Shown here: piece by piece, positions 46,581 to 57,700 of the stretch
Numbering within the stretch: position 1 is the stretch's first letter
How the letters are laid out: each line of letters opens with the position of its first letter
Program-made: the position numbers and the translations under genes
Assembly: GCA_018857735.1 (NCBI GenBank)
Contig: JABMCL010002481.1
Span: 970,001-1,034,000, forward strand
Source of the DNA: Alviniconcha marisindica
Taxonomy: Eukaryota; Mollusca; Gastropoda; Provannidae
DNA length: 64,000 bases
Reading direction: 5' to 3'
Notes under the pieces: generated by a model
The model's input: only the letters and a program-made list of their open reading frames with translations
Databases searched by the model: none
What the model was told of the DNA's origin: nothing

Positions 46581-46978
46581 CTCAAGTCAAATCTACAAAA
46601 TCAATCCAAACACAAAATACATTCAAATAAAACATTATATACACAAACAACAAACACACATTTTCAAAGAGTCAGTCCCTTCAGTATATAACTTAAGCCT
46701 AAGACCTTCCACAAAATTTAAGATTAGCAAATGGCAGCATGTTGCACATACTGCAGACTATCAAGTTTCATCTCTTACCTGTTCAATGAGAGTTATACTA
46801 AAAAAGTCTATCTCTAAATGAAAAATATTAAAGAAATTTTCTGGAGAAAAAAAATCAGGAGAATGGGCCAACAGCAGAAAAAGGATATACAAATGTATAT
46901 ATATAACAAAGGGAACAGATGTGTATGCTCACTTCACTTGAGGAGAAATATATACATATCATTCACCATAGTAATCTT

Positions 46979-47275
46979 TGGGCCAGCTGTAACACACTCT
47001 AGTATTTTACACATCTGATCCCATTAATTGTCATTTACAATTTTTCTAAAATCAATAGTAAAAACATCACGGGGACTCCAAAACAACATCCAAATCCCAA
47101 ACTAAACAACAATTTTATGCACTTAGAGGGGAAATTATACTACATTTTGACCCAAATAATAGTTTGGGCCAGTTCCACTCTAATTTTAACATAAGTCCCT
47201 TAACTTCATTTACAATGTTTCAAAATCAATAGTAAAAACATCACTGGGGCACTCCAAAAAAACATCCTAAATCCT
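46979..47275 (+). repeat. Two diverged direct copies, about 110 bp each
   Basis: GGGCCAG...CATTTACAA...AAAATCAATAGTAAAAACATCAC...CACTCCAAAA occurs from about 46979 and again from about 47165. Confidence 0.65.
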
Positions 47276-47576
47276 TTTAAAAACAAATTAAAAAAAAAAA
47301 AAAAAAAAAAACAGCACTTGGAATAAAAATCAGTTTAACACAGTTTAGTCAAAATGACTGATTGCTGCCACACTTTGGTAAAATGCTGCATAGAAAGTAA
47401 GAAACTTCCTGGACAGGAAATTGCACTGTTCAAACTGTGCCATTACAAGATTCAAGATTTGTTTTTGTTTTCACTCTCACTTAGGCAAAAAGGGATACAC
47501 AAAATCACATCACCTAATATGCTGTAATACTAACACTGTGACAGGACTGAATCTGTAAGCAAGTTGGGTTGAACAT

Positions 47577-47827
47577 ATTTAAATCCATTTAATTTGTTCT
47601 TTTTCACAGTTGTATGGAGTTTGTGGGCCCTATTCATTGCCAAATTCATATTGTGGTTTAGCAATATATGTTAAATTCATATTGTGGCTTAGCAATATAT
47701 AACTGTATAAGCCACAATAAAAATGTTTTAGCAATATTCAGCCAATCTAATCAAGCATAGGTCTTATGGGACCCACAAACTCCATACAGTTATGAAAAAC
47801 AAAACAAATTAAATGGGATTTAAAAAT
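47577..47827. mobile_element. MITE-like element with terminal inverted repeats
   Basis: The left arm (about 47577-47632, containing TATGGAGTTTGTGGGCCC) is repeated inverted in the right arm (about 47768-47827, containing GGGACCCACAAACTCCATAC), with few mismatches over some 55 bp. The 135-bp interior has two direct copies of AAATTCATATTGTGG and an inverted relative. Target-site duplication is unclear. Confidence 0.68.
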
Positions 47828-48588
47828 CAAAATTAAAAAGTATGTGATCAAGCTACAGTAAAGCAAAACAGGTTGCACTTTCATACATATTATGGGACAC
47901 TAGAAAGCAATGAATGTTTGAAACATACCTAAAAACCATGAAAAATTCAAAACTAAACAATGTTACAGGCTTTGGTGAACTTTGATAACTTCAATATATT
48001 ATATATTATATAGAGAGAGCTCTAGATACAAAATACATGCAATTGTATGTACAAATAACTCACATCTTACATTAAGCTTAATTTTAAAAAAGGGTATAGA
48101 TCTCCCAATTTCACCAAATGAACTTGACAGCTATTGTGTTTCTTTCAAGTAAAAAACACATTTTCAGAATTTCAATTTGAATCTATTGATTACAAAATAC
48201 TAAAATCACCAGTGTTAGTGAACATGTGTGCAAAATGCAACATATGTCTCAACATATTTTAAGCATTATTGTATCATGTACACAAGCCCCACACAACAGT
48301 TATCAGCAGGCAATGGCACAGTCTATATATAATACAAGCAGAATAAAACAGTTGTATCAACACACAAACCATTAACAACATTCTCAGCCATAGCACCTGC
48401 ACATCAAAAATGTCAGTTTAAATTTCAAAAGATGGACACTGTAAAACAGCACAGTGTTGATCTTTTGCAACATCTCCTTAATAATAATAATAAAGATTTC
48501 TTGTATGGTGCAAATCCCTAAATAATACAGACTTGACGTGCCTTACGTACGTTACAGTACCCCCTCTCATTCAATAATCCTAACAGCC

Positions 48589-48644
<56 letters not shown>

Positions 48645-48962
48645 CTCCTCTGTTCCCACCCTTCCCCTAACTAAACTGTCTCCCCTACCCATTTCCTCTA
48701 GAGTATTTAGGATCCCTAAAAATCCATCACAAACCACAATCTTGTAAACAGACATCAACAGCAAACATTTGCTTGGTTCTCACAGCAGCTTTCCTCTGGC
48801 CCATCACAAGAAATACTAGCTGTCCATCATTTTGTTTCAATGTATGTGATTTGGAATCACCAACTTGCTGTTGGCCTCTGAAACAAGTTTTCAATACACT
48901 AATCACTAAATTTTATATGTTCTGAAAGTGATTGGATTTATAACTTCATAGCAGTTGATCTT

Positions 48963-48995
<33 letters not shown>

Positions 48996-49110
48996 GGAAG
49001 GGGGCAGGGGCTGGCTGGAGAGTTGGGGCTTACTAACACTGAGCACTACTTGGATACTAACCAGTCTGACTGGCATGACAAGTCAATATTTTTTCTTAGT
49101 TCCATGGCCT

Positions 49111-50709
49111 TTATGAAGGCAGACTAACATAATCGCCACCTGCTCTGCTCTCCGCCATCCTCATCCTGAGGGCATCCGCCATCTTGTGCAGCTGGTAGTG
49201 CTCTGCCTCTGCTCGCAACTCACTCAGAAGGCGCAGGTCACCCTGCGGCAAGTGCTGCAGGCTGGCTGGACCATCACGAAGAAAGTTCAAAATATGGCGA
49301 AAGTGAGTGCCATCACGGTCGATGAAATAACTGCCATCGGTGTCTGGCTTCAGGGCATGCTGGCCACTAAACATGCCCTGCAAGGTGGAGCCTTCCTCTT
49401 TCATCAGGGTGGGAATGGAGGTGGTGTAGCGCACACCTCCCACATTCAGCTCCACCTTGCTGGCAGTGATGCGGTTTTGTTCCACCATCTGTGCAGCTTC
49501 TTTCTCAAAACGCTCTTTCTTCATCAAGAACTCAGTCAGCATGGATTTGAATTTGGCCAGCTTAGAATTGAGCTCGTGATCTCGCTCGTTCAGCTCCTTT
49601 TCCCGTTCAGTGAATCTCTTCTCCTTCACTGCCACCTCTTCCATCCTTTCCTTCACTTGCTGCTCTAGCGACAGGTAGCTTTTCCTGGCATTCCTCAGCA
49701 GCTGTTCTGTTCTCATCTGTACTTTGTCTCTTTGTTCAATGACCAGCCTGCTAAAACCAGAGACTGAATCATCCAGCAGATGCTTCAAGTCCTCATCCCA
49801 ATCGCTGTTCTGAGTTTTACTTTCAGCCTGGAAAAGATGGTCAAGTGGCAGGTTGAGGAATGCTTTAGGCACTGCATTAACTGTGGGGCAAGGAGCAGAT
49901 GCCAATGGTTGTGCCCCAACAGTCGGGGAAAGTACTTCAAGACAGAGAGTCAGTTGCCATTGGTTGGAGACGAAGAGGTGTGACAGAACTTCTTTGACTG
50001 CTGTGACCCCCGGGATAACCTGTGGCATGTGGACTGGCATTTCTCCCTGTCTCTTCTGAAGTGCGTCCAGGAGCTCGGGGTATTTTCCACAAAGGATGGC
50101 ACCCACTGAGTCATTTTGTCGGTCGTACACACTGATGTCCTCTAGAAACATCTCCATCCCATCATCACAGAATGACAGCCACAGGCGCACTTCTTTCCCA
50201 GGGTGCACTTTGAGGATGCAGCGAAGCTGGAACTCAACGTAGTCCAGGGACTCCCAGAAATAGATGTTGATAAAGGGCAGCTGTCCAAGGTCACTGGATA
50301 GATCTTTCAGGAGACAGCAGAAAGTGGTGAGAAAGTCTAGCTTGTTGTCAGCCAGGACATACTCCATGCTTTCTGGCTGACCAGTCCTCCCCTCCGAGAA
50401 ACCATGAATGCGGATGTACCTGCACTCAGTAGAACGCCTTCTAAAGGAGTACTGGCTGTCCACACCATACCAAGAAGCAAGAACCCTCCAGTTCTTTTCT
50501 CCAACATACATGTTATCACCATCCCATTCAGTGGATGACAATGGTGGAACTTTCAGACCACATTCTGTATCATCTTCAATGAACTGCTGCAAGGCTGCCA
50601 CCCACTGTTTGGAGACTGCATACTCCCACAGACCTGTGGTCGCTGTCAGCTCTCTCTGCACCTTCTGGATGAAACGCAGCTGGATGGACCTGGGAGGTGC
50701 CTCACACAT
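49111..50709 (-). CDS. DUSP-like / coiled-coil / BTB-T1 (KCTD-type) protein, single exon
   Basis: A 532-aa uninterrupted frame. Residues about 12-85 resemble the DUSP domain of ubiquitin-specific proteases: an aromatic/Trp start (LWEYAVSKQW), a spacer, then NMYVG, a Trp and WYG. Residues about 120-265 form a second globular part I cannot name. Residues about 325-415 are a charged coiled coil. Residues about 418-515 are a T1/BTB domain of the KCTD class, with VELNVGGVRYTTS, FIDRDGTHFRHILNFLRDG and a Tyr/Leu-rich end. KCTD proteins usually act as Cul3 ubiquitin-ligase adaptors, so a role in ubiquitin signalling is an inference. No Kv-channel segments follow, so it is not a channel. The ATG at 50709 is supported by an in-frame TGA ten codons upstream (50737-50739). 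Divergent from HAGH. No gene symbol is assigned because the N-terminal architecture differs from the KCTD proteins I know. Confidence 0.9.
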   Translation of the reverse strand: MCEAPPRSIQLRFIQKVQRELTATTGLWEYAVSKQWVAALQQFIEDDTECGLKVPPLSSTEWDGDNMYVGEKNWRVLASWYGVDSQYSFRRRSTECRYIRIHGFSEGRTGQPESMEYVLADNKLDFLTTFCCLLKDLSSDLGQLPFINIYFWESLDYVEFQLRCILKVHPGKEVRLWLSFCDDGMEMFLEDISVYDRQNDSVGAILCGKYPELLDALQKRQGEMPVHMPQVIPGVTAVKEVLSHLFVSNQWQLTLCLEVLSPTVGAQPLASAPCPTVNAVPKAFLNLPLDHLFQAESKTQNSDWDEDLKHLLDDSVSGFSRLVIEQRDKVQMRTEQLLRNARKSYLSLEQQVKERMEEVAVKEKRFTEREKELNERDHELNSKLAKFKSMLTEFLMKKERFEKEAAQMVEQNRITASKVELNVGGVRYTTSIPTLMKEEGSTLQGMFSGQHALKPDTDGSYFIDRDGTHFRHILNFLRDGPASLQHLPQGDLRLLSELRAEAEHYQLHKMADALRMRMAESRAGGDYVSLPS

Positions 50710-50867
50710 CCTGATACAGTGGATGGACCCCTTGATTCAGCAATGCTGCTATTATTAATTTTTTCTCCCTGGCCTGAAGAACAAAGAAAATAACGGCATC
50801 ACTTTCAGGGCAAAATGTGTAAACCAGTACAGATGACTGCTATATTACATATCTACAGCTCCAAAAC

Positions 50868-50895
50868 ACTAATATATATATAGATAGATAGATAG

Positions 50896-50976
<81 letters not shown>
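50868..50976 (+). repeat. (TA)-(GATA)-(GA)n tract
   Basis: TA, TAGA and GA blocks in succession about 160 bp upstream of the BTB-T1 start codon. Confidence 0.92.
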
Positions 50977-50978
<2 letters not shown>

Positions 50979-51177
50979 AACAAAGTCTAAGCATGTCTTG
51001 CATTGGAAACTTTTTACTCCAAATTTTCACCAATCTTCAGGCTTTTTCAAGGCCTGCCCAACTGACTGAAGCTTGACTGATTCCTACAAAATGTAATTTG
51101 ATTATAAAAATTAAAATACATCATATTTTTCAACATCACGCTCTCTTGCACACGACATACATTCTAGATGAAAAGTG

Positions 51178-51320
51178 AACACACACACACACACACAACA
51201 CACACACACTCTCTCTCTCACTACACACACACACACACACACACACACATGTGTACACACACACACACACACACAGATATAATTTAATACTCCCCTCTCA
51301 CCCTCTCTCTGTGTATGTCT

Positions 51321-51380
<60 letters not shown>
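51178..51380 (+). repeat. Compound CA / CT / TA microsatellites
   Basis: CA blocks, a short CT block and a TA run of about 54 bp, in the region between the BTB-T1 gene and HAGH. Confidence 0.92.
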
Positions 51381-51384
<4 letters not shown>

Positions 51385-51595
51385 CAATTATGGTTTTCAG
51401 CACATGGGTAAATAACTTTAGTAAGTAACTTGGTGTTTTACACCCAGTCAACCAGCACAAGGGGACTGAATCAAATTAATTTTGTTATGTATTTAACACA
51501 TAACTGCAATACTGTATACTAAATACAAAGCCGGAAAGACGGCTCACGTCCGCCCCCTATAGTCTGCAGTCAGCAAAAAATATAAAGCATCATAG

Positions 51596-51768
51596 TTCTG
51601 GAGCTGTGTGAGAGTCGAGGTGGCTGTCCTGGCCGGCTGTCCGTCCTAACGAGCCTTCTGGTTTCCGTGGACGTAAAGCTATATTGAACCATGCTTCGGC
51701 ATTGGTCTCAGCTTGTCCCTAATATGTCAACCGACATCCGAGGACATTAACTTGATTAAGCAACACTG
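51596..51768 (-). repeat. Dispersed repeat family A, copy upstream of HAGH
   Basis: Same segments as the copy at 3.3 kb, including GAACCATGCTTCGGCATTGG. Sits in the divergent promoter region. Confidence 0.8.
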
Positions 51769-52174
51769 CCTACCTAAAATATAAATTTGGAGGTGCACGG
51801 CTACTTTTGGTTTGCTCAGTTCAATTATTACAATATAGGAACTATTTCTAGACAGTATAAAAGTCAATACCTTCATGTTATAGAAAGTCAAAACTTGTTT
51901 GACACTAAACACAAGTTCACTAAACACATGAGTGCAAACATTATACCTCAGTGGATGCAAGAAAAGTAGGTAATAAAGTGTATCAGCTGGTTGTTCTCCA
52001 GCAGTTGACGTCACCTTAGGCCATTCGTGTAAAGGGACAGTACTCTATAATAAACGAAGCCAACAGAACGGAAGTAACAGACGACTCGAAAGTGGACGTA
52101 ATCAAGAACGTTCGGACTCGAAAGTGGACGTTGGATGACTAAGCAAAAACGTTCAAATTCGGTCAAGTATCTAC

Positions 52175-53417
52175 ATGTATTTCCAAAGAGCTGCGTCACG
52201 CCTGGCAGGGCTCAGCGTAGCTTTGAGAATTGGTAAATGTAACAGAATAAGTACACAGCCAATGTCACTGTGTCGATCAGTCTTTTAGCAAGGGTCGGAA
52301 CCTAACGGTAAGTGCTGAACTCTGAAGAGATTCTTGGCCAGTCTAACTGGACCGTGTTGTTCAACCCCCGGCCGAGGCAATGTGAGGGACTTTTTCAGTT
52401 CTTCGGAGTCACCTTTGTGCAGACTCGTCAGTGCCAGTCTCGCAGCACTCAAGGTCAGATAATAATAATCAGATAATGAGAAATTAATATGCTTATACTT
52501 GTGATTGAATCATGCTTGTGGAAGACACTTGTATGTATTATTATGTTTCATTGTTGGAAGTTGTAATTTGCATAAATAAAGAGTTGTATTGGATCAGACC
52601 AACTATATGATCCTGAAACTTGATCTCACAGTGTGTGTACAGGTAACTTGTTTCAGTCAGCACACCAGCCTAGCAAGGTTCAAACCCAGCCATAAGAGGT
52701 CATCAGTAACCCTGTTACTAGTTTGCATTATTCTTGCATAATTATTGAAGCAGCATGTGTAGTGATCAGAATGATCAGGACTGCTCATAAACTTGAAGAG
52801 GTCAAAAAGAAGTACTCTGACCACTTTGTCAGTATTCAACCAAACAACAGTGGTTTCCTTGACATTGACAGGTCTCTAAAGTCTAACTTCACGTTCCAAA
52901 GTCACTGTGAGTGTGAGTGAATGTTTAAAAAATTAACGAAGCCAATGACTTCTTTTTTTTGATGACAATTGTCATTGACATACATAAATCTCAGATGGTG
53001 TTGACAATCTACATGATGATACATTCCAGTACTTGTACTTTTTGTAGCTAGAGTTTTTTGTTTTGTTTTTTGTTTTGTTTTGTTTGGAGAATTCTGATAG
53101 TACTACTTAGTACTTAATACTATTGCATAGGTACCAGCCAGTTTCACGGTGCTGATGACTGCACTGTACTTGATGCTGTTGTATGTTCTGCAGGGAATTT
53201 GTCTAGGCTGCAGCTAGCCAGGAGTTGCCATTCTTTAGAGGGTCTAACAAAACACTTAGACATGCGTGTGCGCTTGATCCCAGCCCTGGAGGACAACTAC
53301 ATGTACCTCCTCATCGATGAGGAAACCAAGCAGTGTGCAGTTGTTGATCCTGTGGAACCAGAAAAGGTTGCTGTTGTTTGTATTGTGCTCTCTCTGTCAG
53401 TCACTGTCAGTCTGTGA

Positions 53418-53498
<81 letters not shown>

Positions 53499-53533
53499 AA
53501 CTACAATCCTTGTAAAATGAGGTGTTCAAGTTT

Positions 53534-53626
<93 letters not shown>

Positions 53627-53793
53627 TGACCTGTATGAAATTGAGAACTTGCATTTATAATTAGTTGGTCACTTGGTGACCTACACATACACTGAATGGA
53701 TCACTGTATAGCTCACATGTGTGCATGTGTGTGTGTGACTGCATATATGTGGTTATGTGTTATGTATGTGTCTGTGTAACACAGCACACAGAC

Positions 53794-53835
<42 letters not shown>

Positions 53836-53968
53836 ACACACACGCTGTCAGTGTCACACATACACACACACTTCACACTGTAGACACCATGAATGTGTTC
53901 AAAATAAAATTGGGAAAAAATGCTGTTCACTTTATGTACATTATATATGTAATATTTATATTACCCAG

Positions 53969-54030
<62 letters not shown>

Positions 54031-54720
54031 ATATATATGATATATATATATGTATACAATCTTGTTTTTCCCACAGGTTATGAGTGCTGTGAAGGAGGAA
54101 GGGCTGTCACTGAATTCTGTCATCACCACACATCACCACTGGTGAGTACCACTCGTGCTGTCAGTCTGGTACACTCGTAAGTAATTACAACACATTTCAA
54201 TGCTGGACAGATTTTTTTAATGCGTTTCCAAAAGTGAGACAAACTATGAATTTACGCAAAACCAAGATATGACAAATTTTGCTTCTGTGGACATTTTCCG
54301 TCTGTCTGGTCCCATGACCTTTCAAAAAGGTGGTGACAAAAGTAAAGCAGCAACTGCATTTTTTAGAACTGCAGGATGGTAGTTTGCTTGCAGTTGCACC
54401 CATTGTCCGCAGGCTTTGAAGCTTCAAACTGGTCTTCTTCATTGTTCTGTGACAAGGTGAGGTTGTGTGATTGATTTGTGTGTTGCATGTGCAGGGACCA
54501 TGCTGGAGGCAATGAGAAGCTGGTAGGCCTGGCAGGCAAGCTGGCAGTGTATGGTGGAGACGAACGGATTGGAGCTCTCACCAATAAAGTCACAGATGGC
54601 GATCAGTTTTCTGTGAGTTCCTCACTCCTTGTTGATGGACATTCTCCTCCCATTTAGTTTGACAAGACATGGCATGCCATTGCTGCACATGTTCTCATTT
54701 CTTTGGTCAGTGTGTGCACT

Positions 54721-54764
<44 letters not shown>

Positions 54765-57700
54765 GTGTGTGTGTGTGTGTGTATCATGTGATATATATGT
54801 AGCTTATATCACATATATATACATATGGATGTTGGTTTTAATTGTAAAGCACCCAGGGCTGTATAAATGTACCATTATTATTATTACATGTAGGTTTGTA
54901 AAAATTTTGGATCTCATTTGTTTAGAGACAGACAGAAGGACTGAGAACATGGTCAGTGCAAAATATTTATCTGATTTTATTGACTGACAGCCTTGTACCA
55001 TTATTATTTATTACATGTGGGTTTGTAAAAGTTGTGGATCATGTTTGTTTAGACTAGAGACAGACAGAAGGAGTGAGAATTTTGTCAGTGCAAAATATTT
55101 GTCTGATTTTATTGACTTAACAGTTGTATACAGATGGCATATTGTTTATTTCCCATGTGTAGTATGTGTACAGAATAAGGACATTTTGTTCTGTTTCTGT
55201 GCGTATGTTTTGTTTTGTTTGTGGTACTAAAACTACTATTATTTTTTTTCTCCATAATCTGATCATTAAAATAAGTAGTTTTTTTAAATCAAGAGAAATG
55301 TAGCCTTGGCTTAAGTTACTTCAAAACAGAACAAATGAAACATAATGGCAGGTATCCCCAAAGTCAGGGCGTAGGTATCAAAATGTCATGTAGCACTGCA
55401 CTTGCATGTGTGACGGTACAAGTGTGTATGTGTTGGGGGGGCAGGGCTTATACTGCAGCTTCACATAACATTGAGTAAGATGTAGTTGAGAAATATTCTA
55501 AAACAACAATATGATTGTAGATCACTCATGAGTCACATGGTGGGTCTGGAACGGTCAAATGGAACCACTATTTTACAGCTGCACAAACCACCAAGTCAAC
55601 AGAAAGTAGTCTGAAGAAGAGGGTTTGTCTTTGGTGAACTCTGTTGGTTTTTGTGACAATGTGAAAACTAAAGAGACAGTGGAGGAAGAATGCAGTGCTG
55701 GGCAATTGATGGGGGGACGTTGCGGTGGTCACTCTCGAGGGGTGAGTGGAGGGAGGGTCAATTTTGGTTACTTGCTGAGTCTGGCTCCATGACATGACTT
55801 GGCTAACATTGTTGACAGCAGGGGCATAGCGAATGCTGCCCTGCATAAGCTGCATCAGAATAGGCATTAGTGAATACCAAAGTGACTCAGCAATGGACCT
55901 TTTGGCAATGATGATGAAGTGATGCTTAATGTCCTCAGATGTCAGTTGACATATTAGGGACAAGTTGTGACCAATGCCGAAGCACAGTTCAGTAATTCTT
56001 TACGTCCACGGAAACCAGAAGGCTCGTTAGGACAGACAGCTCAAGACGGCCACCTCGACTCTGTGGACCTTGGGTGCAGCTGGGCATATGAGTATTGGGA
56101 TGAATGGTGCAGATGCAATGCCTCTGACTCATCACAGAGGCTGGGACGTGCTCCTCAAGATATGAATGAATAATAATATAATAAAAGTGTGTGTGTTTGG
56201 GTGGTAGGGGGTGGGTATATATATATATGTAAAAAGGAGTCCCGAAGGAGCAATAGCTTCTCATGAGGTTGGCTTTTCCTCAGGACATGTTATTACACTT
56301 GCAGATTGGTTCACTGAAAGTGCGCTGCATGTTCACCCCTTGTCACACCAGTGGCCACATCTGTTACTTCATCACTGGTCCATCTGGGGAACAGCCTGCT
56401 GTCTTTACAGGTCCCAGGTTCACTCTCTTTTCTCTTTATCTTTTCCTTGTTCATGCACACCACCAGCCTCTCTCTTCTCTCTCTGTACCTTTTCCTTGTT
56501 CATGCACACCACCAGCCTCTCTCTTCTATGTACCTTTTCCTTGTTCATGCACACCACCAGGCTCTCTCTTCTCTCTCTGTACCTTTTCCTTGTTCATGCA
56601 CACCACCAGTCTCTCTCTTCTCTCTCTGTACCTTTTCCTTGTTCATGCACACCACCAGCCTCTCTCTTCTATGTACCTTTTCCTTGTTCATGCACACCAC
56701 CAGGCTCTCTCTTCTCTCTCTGTACCTTTTCCTTGTTGTTCATGCGCACCACCAGGCTCTCTCTTCTCTCTGTGTACCTTTTCCTTGTTGTTCATGCACA
56801 CCACCAGGCTCTCTCTTCTCTCTCTGTACCTTTTCCTTGTTCATGCACACCACCAGCCTCTCTCTTCTCTCTACCTTTTCCTTGTTGTTCATGCGCACTA
56901 CCAGCCTCTCTTCTCTCTCTGTACCTTTTCCTTGTTGTTTGTGCACACCACCAGCCTCTCTGTTCTCTCTCTGGACCTTTTCCTTGTTCATGCACACCAC
57001 CAGGCTCTCTCTTCTCTCTGTGTACCTTTTCCTTGTTCATGCACACCACCAGCCTCTCTCTTCTCTCTCTGTACCTTTTCCTTGTTCATGCACGCCACCA
57101 GCCTCTCTCTTCTCTCTCTGTACCTTTTCCTTGTTGTTCATGCGCACTACCAGCCTCTCTCTTCTCTCTGTGTACCTTTTCCTTGTTGTTCATGCGCACT
57201 ACCAACCTCTCTCTTCTCTCTGTGTACCTTTTCCTTGTTGTTCATGTGCACCACCAGGCTCTCTCTTCTCTCTGTACCTTTTCCATGTTCATGCACACCA
57301 CCAGGCTCTCTCTTCTCACTCTGTACCTTTTCCTTGTTCATGCACACCACCAGCCTCTCTCTTCTCTCTCTGTACCTTTTCCTTGTTCATGCACACCACC
57401 AGCCTCTCTCTTCTCTCTCTGTACCTTTTCCTTGTTCATGCACACCACCAGCCTCTCTCTTCTCTCTCTGTACCTTTTCCTTGTTCATGCACACTACCAG
57501 GCTCTCTCTTCCCTCTCCGTACCTTTTCCTTGTTGTTCATGTGCACCACCAGGCTCTCTCTTCTCTCTCTGTACCTTTTCCTTGTTGTTCATGCGCACCA
57601 CCAGGCTCTCTCTTCTCTCTCTGTACCTTTTCCTTGTTCATGCACACCACCAGCCTCTCTCTTCTCTCTCTGTATCTTTTCCTTGTTCATGCACACCACC

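Larger units (their letters stand above)
50710..52174. promoter_or_regulatory. Shared upstream region of the BTB-T1 gene and HAGH
   Basis: About 1.5 kb lies between two divergent start codons. It holds TA/GATA/GA and CA microsatellites (50868-50976, 51178-51380) and one copy of the dispersed repeat (51596-51768). The last 150 bp before the HAGH ATG is less repetitive and is the likelier core promoter. No TATA box can be assigned with confidence. Confidence 0.4.

Noticed and set aside
49186..50059. Forward frames opposite the BTB-T1 gene
   Set aside because: Antisense shadows with no recognisable motif; the minus frame is uninterrupted for 532 codons with domain matches.
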